Below are positions 6,537-10,574 of a stretch of 10,574 nucleotides of DNA, one piece after another (position 1 is the first letter of the stretch; each line of letters starts with the position of its first letter). The translations under genes were made by a program, and so were the position numbers. The notes beneath the pieces were generated by a model. It made no database searches. It saw only the letters and a list, made by a program, of their open reading frames with translations, and was not told the DNA's origin. This stretch comes from Vibrio sp. (GTDB lineage: Bacteria > Pseudomonadota > Gammaproteobacteria > Enterobacterales > Vibrionaceae): NCBI GenBank assembly GCA_007124475.1, contig SLFB01000220.1:1-10574 (forward strand). The letters run 5' to 3'.

Positions 6537-6621
6537 TTAATTATAAGCAAGGGTTAATTAGAAGTAAGCGTTAATGACAAGTCACCTTTAATGACAAACC
6601 ATCGTTGATGACAAACCACCG
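6537..6621. repeat. Five head-to-tail copies of a 17-base repeat
   Basis: Between the convergent ubiV and nlpI genes, five units follow each other with an exact 17-base period, starting at 6537, 6554, 6571, 6588 and 6605. Units four and five, TTAATGACAAACCATCG and TTGATGACAAACCACCG, differ at two positions. Unit three shares TTAATGACAA with unit four; units one and two share TTAAT and TAATTA-type starts but have diverged. All begin TTAAT or TTGAT and carry AA at positions 9-10. A still weaker copy may precede at 6520. There are no spacers, so this is not a CRISPR. No continuous reading frame is needed to explain it. Confidence 0.8.
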
Positions 6622-6643
6622 TTTTTAATCAACGATGGTTTTT
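6596..6643 (+). terminator. Long inverted repeat, likely terminator between ubiV and nlpI
   Basis: AAACCATCGTTGAT (6596-6609) is perfectly complementary to ATCAACGATGGTTT (6628-6641), a 14-base stem with an 18-base spacer. On the plus strand the right arm ends in TTTTT (6639-6643), suitable for ending the ubiUV transcript. On the minus strand only TTTG follows, so it may terminate or protect nlpI mRNA less efficiently. The left arm lies in units four and five of the 17-base repeat, and the right arm encodes the last residues of NlpI. The large loop makes it atypical. Confidence 0.5.
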
Positions 6644-7533
6644 GCGTGAGCGATTCTCTCTTCTCGCAAATGATGGTAAATACGCCCAAGCTCGATAAAT
6701 GCATAACGGTGCTCAACAAATTCATACACATTACCGGCTAGCGCTAACTTATATAAAGCGATCGCTTGCGAAAAATCACCTTGCATTTGATAACGCTTAG
6801 CAAGATAAAAATAAGTTTCTGTTAATTGCTGTGCCAACTGAGCATTATTATTAACATTGGTTAGTAATGCCTGAAACACTTCGCGCTCTGGGATCTGATC
6901 CAGCATTAAACCAACCAGTGCCCAACCCCATTGCTCATCGTGCTGCTGATAACGCATGAGTAACTGCTGTGTCGCTTGTTGTGGATCGATTTCTGACTGA
7001 ATAATATACCACCACAGCGCACGAAAAGGGTCACTCTGATCTTGTTGATAATAATCTTGCATATCTTGCAAAGCTAACTCTGTTCGACCGCCATAATAGA
7101 GGGCAATGGCCCGTTGCTGTAATGCATATGGATGGGCAGGGTCTAACTCCAGGGCTGAATCAAATGCTTCATACGCGGCATCAAACTCCCCCGCCTCGGT
7201 ATAATAAACACCGAGCAAATTAAAAATATCCGCCTGAGCTGGGTTAATCGCGAGTGATTGATTAAAATCCAAACGAGCTAAATTACGTAATCCAATATTG
7301 TCGTATGCATTTCCTCGTTCATACAACATTTTGGCACGTACGTTTTCTTCTAACTCTGTACGTTGAAGTAATTGGCTCAAGCGCGCAATTTGCACTTCTT
7401 GTTCTAGGCTTGTCTGCAGCGGAATCGCCATGGGGGGATAAACCCAATGTGTATTTTGTGAGTCATTATTAACAGCACATCCCGCTAAACTAAACAGCAT
7501 AATGCTAAACCAAATCTTTTGAAGCCATCTCAC
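6625..7533 (-). CDS. nlpI: Lipoprotein NlpI with tetratricopeptide repeats
   Basis: NlpI is an outer-membrane lipoprotein facing the periplasm. In E. coli it is an adaptor that brings the protease Prc to peptidoglycan endopeptidases such as MepS. I place the start at GTG 7533 (302 residues), which gives the lipoprotein signal MRWLQKIWFSIMLFSLAGC with lipobox LAGC and the modified Cys at residue 19, the same position as in E. coli NlpI. AGGAG lies nine bases upstream. The longer frame from TTG 7575 would be translated through the pnp terminator and would spoil the signal peptide. TPR-like repeats lie at about residues 67-168, including NLLGVYYTEAGEFDAAYEAF and ALYYGGRTELALQDM, with another near 235-270. 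WGWALV and FVEHRYAFIELG match E. coli blocks. The last codons lie inside a long inverted repeat. Confidence 0.93.
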   Translation of the reverse strand: MRWLQKIWFSIMLFSLAGCAVNNDSQNTHWVYPPMAIPLQTSLEQEVQIARLSQLLQRTELEENVRAKMLYERGNAYDNIGLRNLARLDFNQSLAINPAQADIFNLLGVYYTEAGEFDAAYEAFDSALELDPAHPYALQQRAIALYYGGRTELALQDMQDYYQQDQSDPFRALWWYIIQSEIDPQQATQQLLMRYQQHDEQWGWALVGLMLDQIPEREVFQALLTNVNNNAQLAQQLTETYFYLAKRYQMQGDFSQAIALYKLALAGNVYEFVEHRYAFIELGRIYHHLREERIAHAKTIVD

Positions 7534-7542
7534 AACGTTATA

Positions 7543-7547
7543 CTCCT
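7543..7547 (-). promoter_or_regulatory. nlpI ribosome binding site that fixes the GTG start
   Basis: AGGAG on the minus strand ends nine bases before the GTG at 7533. It lies inside the longer open frame, and no such site fits the upstream TTG (7575) or ATG (7560), supporting the GTG start. Confidence 0.7.
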
Positions 7548-7560
7548 GTACCGCGTTCAT

Positions 7561-7587
7561 AAAAAAGGGAGCCAATCAGCTCCCTTT
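7561..7587 (-). terminator. Intrinsic terminator of pnp
   Basis: On the minus strand GGGAGC and GGCTCCC-side bases pair (stem 7579-7584 with 7567-7572, extended by AAA/TTT) around a six-base loop, followed by six T (7566-7561). This is a textbook intrinsic terminator after pnp and only about 30 bases upstream of the nlpI start, so nlpI depends on readthrough or on a promoter in this gap. Confidence 0.85.
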
Positions 7588-7596
7588 ATAACACGC

Positions 7597-7638
7597 TTTA
7601 GGTTAGGAAAGCGAAAACAGTTATTTCACTAACCTAAA
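7597..7638 (-). other. Stable stem-loop immediately after pnp
   Basis: TTTAGGTTAG (7597-7606) pairs perfectly with CTAACCTAAA (7629-7638); GAAA with TTTC continues the stem past one bulged base, leaving a 13-base loop. It starts eight bases after the pnp stop and has no T run, so it is more likely a barrier to 3' exonucleases or a processing site than a terminator. The true terminator follows. Confidence 0.6.
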
Positions 7639-7646
7639 ATCCATCA

Positions 7647-9770
7647 TTATTCTGCTGCTGGCGCAGCACTATCTTCAGCGGCTTTTTCTACCGCTTCTTT
7701 CATGCTAAGACGAACACGGCCTTGGCGATCAATTTCTAGTACTTTAACTTGTACTTCTTGACCTTCCGCTAGTACATCTGACACTTTTTCAATTCGCTTA
7801 TCAGCAATCTGAGAAATATGGACTAACCCATCTTTACCAGGAAGAATCGTGACAAAAGCGCCAAAATCAGCAAGACGTGCTACTTTACCAGTATAGATCT
7901 TACCCACTTCAACTTCAGCGGTGATCTGCATAATGCGACGAATCGCTTCTTGTGCTTGATCGCCATCAGTGGCGGCAATTTTGATTGTACCATCGTCTTC
8001 GATTTCAATTGTGGTACCCGTTTCTTCGGTCAACATACGGATAACCGCACCACCTTTACCAATCACATCTTTGATCTTTTCAGAGCTGATCTTCATGGTA
8101 TGGATACGTGGAGCAAATTCTGAAATCTCATCACGAGCACCAGCAATCGCTTGGTCCATTACTGACAAAATGTGTAAACGAGCGCCTTTTGCTTGATTAA
8201 GAGCGATCTGCATGATTTCTTTAGTGATACCTTCAATTTTGATATCCATCTGCAGTGCAGTCACGCCATTTGAAGTACCTGCTACTTTAAAGTCCATGTC
8301 ACCCAAATGATCTTCATCACCAAGAATATCAGAAAGAACGACAAAGTTTTCTTCTTCTTTAACAAGCCCCATAGCAATACCAGCAACCGATGCTTTAATT
8401 GGTACGCCTGCATCCATAAGTGCTAACGATGAACCACACACTGAAGCCATTGACGATGAACCGTTTGATTCAGTGATTTCAGAAACAACACGAACCGTGT
8501 AAGGGAATTCGTCCACTGATGGCATTACAGCAGCAATACCACGTTTTGCTAACCGGCCATGACCAATCTCACGACGCTTAGGCGAACCAACAAAGCCCGT
8601 CTCACCAACACAGTAAGGAGGGAAGTTGTAGTGGAATAAGAAGTGATCTTTTTTCTCGCCCGTTAACTCGTCAATGATCTGTGCATCACGTTGAGTACCT
8701 AACGTCGCGCTGACTAACGCCTGTGTTTCACCACGAGTGAATAAAGCACTACCATGAGTACGAGGAAGTACACCAGTACGTACATCTAGGGCACGTACCA
8801 TGTCTTTCTCACGGCCATCAATTCGTTTCTCACCAGCAATGATGCGACCACGTACCACTTGTTTTTCAAGAGCACCAAGCATCTTCTTAAGATCCATGAC
8901 ATCAAGCGTGTCATCTTCACCTAATAAGCTTTCGATCACTGAAGCTTTAATTTGGTTAACTTGCTCATAACGAGCCATTTTTTCAGTGATTTGATAAGCC
9001 TCCGTCAAACGAGCTTCTGCCAATTGAGCAATCTGCTCTTTCAACGTTAGGTTTTCTTGTGGCGCAGTCCATTCCCATGCAGGAGTGGCAACTTCAGCGG
9101 CAAATTCGTTGATCGCATTGATCACTACTTGCTGCTGATCGTGACCATAAACCACCGCAGCAAGCATCTCTTCTTCAGTCAGAATATCAGCTTCAGATTC
9201 AACCATTAATACCGCGCCTTCAGTACCTGCCACCACTAAGTCAAGGCGAGACTTGTCTAGCTCTTTCGGGCTAGGGTTAAGTACTAGCTGGCCATCAATA
9301 TGACCGACACGCGCAGCACCAATTGGGCCATTGAATGGAATACCAGAAATCGCTAACGCCGCTGAAGTACCAATCATGGTGATAATATCAGGTTGCACGT
9401 TTGGATTTACCGAGACTACCGTAGCAATAACTTGTACTTCGTTGGTGAATGCATCTGGGAAAAGCGGACGAATTGGACGGTCAATTAAGCGCGCGGTTAA
9501 GGTTTCGTTCTCTGACGGACGTCCTTCACGCTTGAAGAATCCACCAGGGATCTTACCAGCAGCGTAAGTACGCTCTTGGTAGTTAACCGTCAATGGGAAG
9601 AAATCTTGTCCTGGTACTGCTTCTTTTTTACCAACCACAGAAACAAACACTGCCGTGTCGTCCATCGTTGCCATCACAGCAGCGGTTGCTTGACGAGCAA
9701 TAACGCCAGTTTCTAGAGTGATAGTGTGATTTCCATATTGGAAACTTTTAACTACTGGTTTTTCAAACAT
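7647..9770 (-). CDS. pnp: Polyribonucleotide nucleotidyltransferase (PNPase)
   Basis: PNPase degrades RNA from the 3' end by phosphorolysis, releasing nucleoside diphosphates, and is part of the degradosome with RNase E. The 707-residue product is close to the E. coli length (711). Domains in order: first RNase PH core (about 10-140) with GGFFKREGRPSE (76-87), helical linker (about 240-305), second RNase PH core (about 315-545), KH domain (about 553-613) with GKGG at 571-574, and S1 domain (about 621-690). The catalytic Asp487, Asp493 and Lys495 in DEDHLGDMDFK match E. coli 486, 492 and 494. The tail is rich in alanine and acidic residues. The ATG at 9770 follows AAGGA. It lies downstream of rpsO, separated by a terminator, with a long leader hairpin typical of RNase III-dependent autocontrol. 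Confidence 0.98.
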   Translation of the reverse strand: MFEKPVVKSFQYGNHTITLETGVIARQATAAVMATMDDTAVFVSVVGKKEAVPGQDFFPLTVNYQERTYAAGKIPGGFFKREGRPSENETLTARLIDRPIRPLFPDAFTNEVQVIATVVSVNPNVQPDIITMIGTSAALAISGIPFNGPIGAARVGHIDGQLVLNPSPKELDKSRLDLVVAGTEGAVLMVESEADILTEEEMLAAVVYGHDQQQVVINAINEFAAEVATPAWEWTAPQENLTLKEQIAQLAEARLTEAYQITEKMARYEQVNQIKASVIESLLGEDDTLDVMDLKKMLGALEKQVVRGRIIAGEKRIDGREKDMVRALDVRTGVLPRTHGSALFTRGETQALVSATLGTQRDAQIIDELTGEKKDHFLFHYNFPPYCVGETGFVGSPKRREIGHGRLAKRGIAAVMPSVDEFPYTVRVVSEITESNGSSSMASVCGSSLALMDAGVPIKASVAGIAMGLVKEEENFVVLSDILGDEDHLGDMDFKVAGTSNGVTALQMDIKIEGITKEIMQIALNQAKGARLHILSVMDQAIAGARDEISEFAPRIHTMKISSEKIKDVIGKGGAVIRMLTEETGTTIEIEDDGTIKIAATDGDQAQEAIRRIMQITAEVEVGKIYTGKVARLADFGAFVTILPGKDGLVHISQIADKRIEKVSDVLAEGQEVQVKVLEIDRQGRVRLSMKEAVEKAAEDSAAPAAE

Positions 9771-9784
9771 TAAGTCTTTCCTTG

Positions 9785-9800
9785 TCTAGGTAAACCTAGA
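9785..9800 (-). promoter_or_regulatory. Small palindrome next to the pnp ribosome binding site
   Basis: TCTAGG and CCTAGA form a perfect six-base stem with a four-base loop, ending just upstream of the AAGGA ribosome site of pnp. Its place in the leader suggests a role in translation or leader folding. Confidence 0.4.
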
Positions 9801-9830
9801 TAAATTAAATAAAACTCAAAGCACTACCAA

Positions 9831-9882
9831 TCGCGACTAGTAGAAAAAGACTAAGGGAGCAATCTTTTTCTAATAGCCGCGA
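9831..9882 (-). promoter_or_regulatory. pnp leader hairpin, likely RNase III processing site
   Basis: The arms 9831-9850 and 9863-9882 are complementary over 20 positions. On the minus-strand RNA they give 18 Watson-Crick pairs, one G-U pair and one T-C mismatch around a 12-base loop. A long, nearly perfect duplex in the pnp leader is the known E. coli arrangement, where RNase III cuts it and PNPase then represses its own synthesis. The hairpin lies about 60 bases before the pnp ATG. A weaker extension outside the stem is possible. Confidence 0.75.
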
Positions 9883-9965
9883 CCTGCTGGTCGACTGTGG
9901 TGACTGTAATGCAATGAGAGGGTTCAAATCTAATGTAACAATCAAATCTTAATTAGACGATACCT

Positions 9966-9971
9966 AGTATA
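9966..9971 (-). promoter_or_regulatory. Possible -10 box of a pnp promoter
   Basis: TATACT on the minus strand matches five of six bases of the -10 consensus and lies between the rpsO terminator and the leader hairpin. No good -35 box is visible at normal spacing, so the call is weak. Confidence 0.25.
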
Positions 9972-10007
9972 AACCAGTTCGTTTAAGATTTACTAAGCTT
10001 AGATAAT

Positions 10008-10033
10008 AAAAAAGGGGCTAATGCCCCTTTTTT
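10008..10033 (-). terminator. Intrinsic terminator of rpsO (bidirectional)
   Basis: GGGGC (10014-10018) and GCCCC (10023-10027) form a stem around TAAT, flanked by six A and six T. It works on the minus strand after rpsO, as the t1 terminator does in E. coli, and its symmetry makes it equally good on the plus strand. Confidence 0.85.
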
Positions 10034-10060
10034 ATACAAACTGAACTATGCAGTCACTGA

Positions 10061-10330
10061 TTAGCGACGTAGGCCTAGACGTTTGATTAGGTCTTGGTAG
10101 CGTCCTAGATCTTTACCTTTTAGGTAATCTAGAAGTTTACGACGGCTTGAAACCATGCGTAATAGACCACGGCGGCTGTGGTGATCGCCTTTGTGCGCTT
10201 TAAAGTGACCTTGCAGGTGGTTGATAGAAGCCGTTAGAAGTGCAACTTGAACTTCTGGTGAACCTGTATCGCCTTCAGCACGTGCGTATTCAGCAACGAT
10301 TGCTGCTTTAGTTTCTGCATTCAGAGACAT
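10061..10330 (-). CDS. rpsO: 30S ribosomal protein S15 (uS15)
   Basis: S15 binds 16S rRNA early in assembly of the small subunit and contacts 23S rRNA in a bridge. The 89-residue product has the exact usual length and is almost identical to other Vibrio and enterobacterial S15 proteins, with TGSPEVQVALLTASINHL (22-39), DHHSRRGLL (49-57) and the ending YQDLIKRLGLRR. The ATG at 10330 has the strong site AGGAGA upstream. A good promoter lies in the gap after truB, and an S15-type leader structure lies between the two. Transcription mostly stops at the terminator before pnp. Confidence 0.99.
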   Translation of the reverse strand: MSLNAETKAAIVAEYARAEGDTGSPEVQVALLTASINHLQGHFKAHKGDHHSRRGLLRMVSSRRKLLDYLKGKDLGRYQDLIKRLGLRR

Positions 10331-10396
10331 AATTCTCTCCTAAGAGTTAAGGGTAATAATTGTGTCAGCCAATCTCTGATTCAGCCGACACGCGAA
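10331..10396 (-). promoter_or_regulatory. rpsO leader with S15-type autoregulatory structure
   Basis: In the leader RNA GTGTCGGC (10391-10384) pairs with GCTGACAC (10369-10362), one G-U included; AATC and GATT can pair inside the loop. A second small stem, CTCT with AGAG, encloses the ribosome site TAGGAG. S15 is known to repress its own translation in E. coli by trapping the ribosome on a leader pseudoknot, and this leader has the right place and size (about 65 bases). The pseudoknot itself is not demonstrated here. Confidence 0.5.
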
Positions 10397-10402
10397 GCGG
10401 CG

Positions 10403-10431
10403 ATTATAGGCAATAAGCTGATTGGACACAA
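10403..10431 (-). promoter_or_regulatory. rpsO promoter
   Basis: A perfect -10 box TATAAT (10408-10403) follows a -35-like TTGTGT (10431-10426) with exactly 17 bases between them. Transcription would start near 10396, giving a leader of about 65 bases. It lies just after truB, as in E. coli. Confidence 0.75.
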
Positions 10432-10457
10432 GTAGAAACTCATGGCTATCAATAGAC

Positions 10458-10574
10458 TTATTGTGGATAGACTACAAGTCGTTTAGGTGCCACTTTTCCA
10501 TCTTGGTCAATATGCCCAACACCGAGAAAACGCTTGTACTCGCCTTCGGTCATTCTCACCAAACCTTGGGTGGG
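10458..10574 (-). CDS. truB: tRNA pseudouridine(55) synthase TruB, C-terminal part
   Basis: Only the last 38 codons are inside the window; the gene runs off the right edge. The reading frame GLVRMTEGEYKRFLGVGHID followed by GKVAPKRLVVYPQ and TAA matches the C-terminal domain of E. coli TruB (GLVRVTEG, GRVAPRRLVV). TruB makes pseudouridine at position 55 in the T loop of tRNAs. The catalytic domain is not seen. Its place before rpsO on the same strand is the usual truB-rpsO-pnp order. Confidence 0.9.
   Translation of the reverse strand, partial: PTQGLVRMTEGEYKRFLGVGHIDQDGKVAPKRLVVYPQ

Noticed and set aside
6537..6621. Possible CRISPR-like array
   Set aside because: Units are contiguous with a 17-base period, there are no spacers and no cas genes in the window.
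10458..10574. Truncated or broken truB
   Set aside because: The frame is open to the window edge and matches the normal C terminus, so it is cut only by the window.

Overview
The window looks like a chromosomal core region of a gammaproteobacterium of the family Vibrionaceae. The protein sequences (RpsO, PNPase, UbiU/UbiV, RimI) are close to enterobacterial and Vibrio homologues. The order rimI-holD / yhbS-ubiT / GGDEF-EAL gene / ubiU-ubiV / nlpI-pnp-rpsO-truB matches, from memory, the Vibrio layout. In Escherichia coli, holD-rimI lie elsewhere and no cyclic-di-GMP gene separates ubiT from ubiU. Genus and species cannot be fixed from the sequence alone. I see no prophage, transposase, tRNA, rRNA or CRISPR array.

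Layout from left to right. Positions 1-87 hold two hairpins after rimI. rimI and holD (minus strand) encode the ribosomal protein S18 N-acetyltransferase and the psi subunit of DNA polymerase III. yhbS and ubiT (minus strand) overlap and form an operon. The 335-base gap 2100-2434 holds a candidate FNR-dependent ubiT promoter and a degenerate ERIC/IRU-type intergenic repeat. A 682-residue PAS-PAS-GGDEF-EAL protein, probably RocS, follows on the plus strand, then ubiU and ubiV. The gap between ubiV and the convergent nlpI contains a 17-base tandem repeat and a long inverted repeat that runs into the last codons of nlpI. On the minus strand come nlpI, pnp and rpsO, separated by intrinsic terminators, and then the 3' end of truB at the right edge.

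Two functional modules stand out. UbiT, UbiU and UbiV form the oxygen-independent ubiquinone pathway, and all eight iron-sulfur cysteines known from E. coli UbiU/UbiV are present. FNR-like half-sites lie at promoter-compatible positions before both ubiT and ubiU, which suggests anaerobic control of both transcripts. A cyclic-di-GMP enzyme sits between them. The second module, truB-rpsO-pnp-nlpI, is the classic RNA-metabolism cluster. Its leaders contain structures matching known autoregulation: an S15-type leader before rpsO and a long RNase III-type hairpin before pnp.

Several starts differ from the longest open frame: holD GTG at 942, nlpI GTG at 7533, ubiV ATG at 5622. Each is supported by a ribosome binding site and by agreement with the E. 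coli protein ends. No wholly new system is evident. The most unusual items are the tandem repeat array, the inverted repeat across the nlpI stop codon, and the c-di-GMP gene inside the anaerobic ubiquinone locus.
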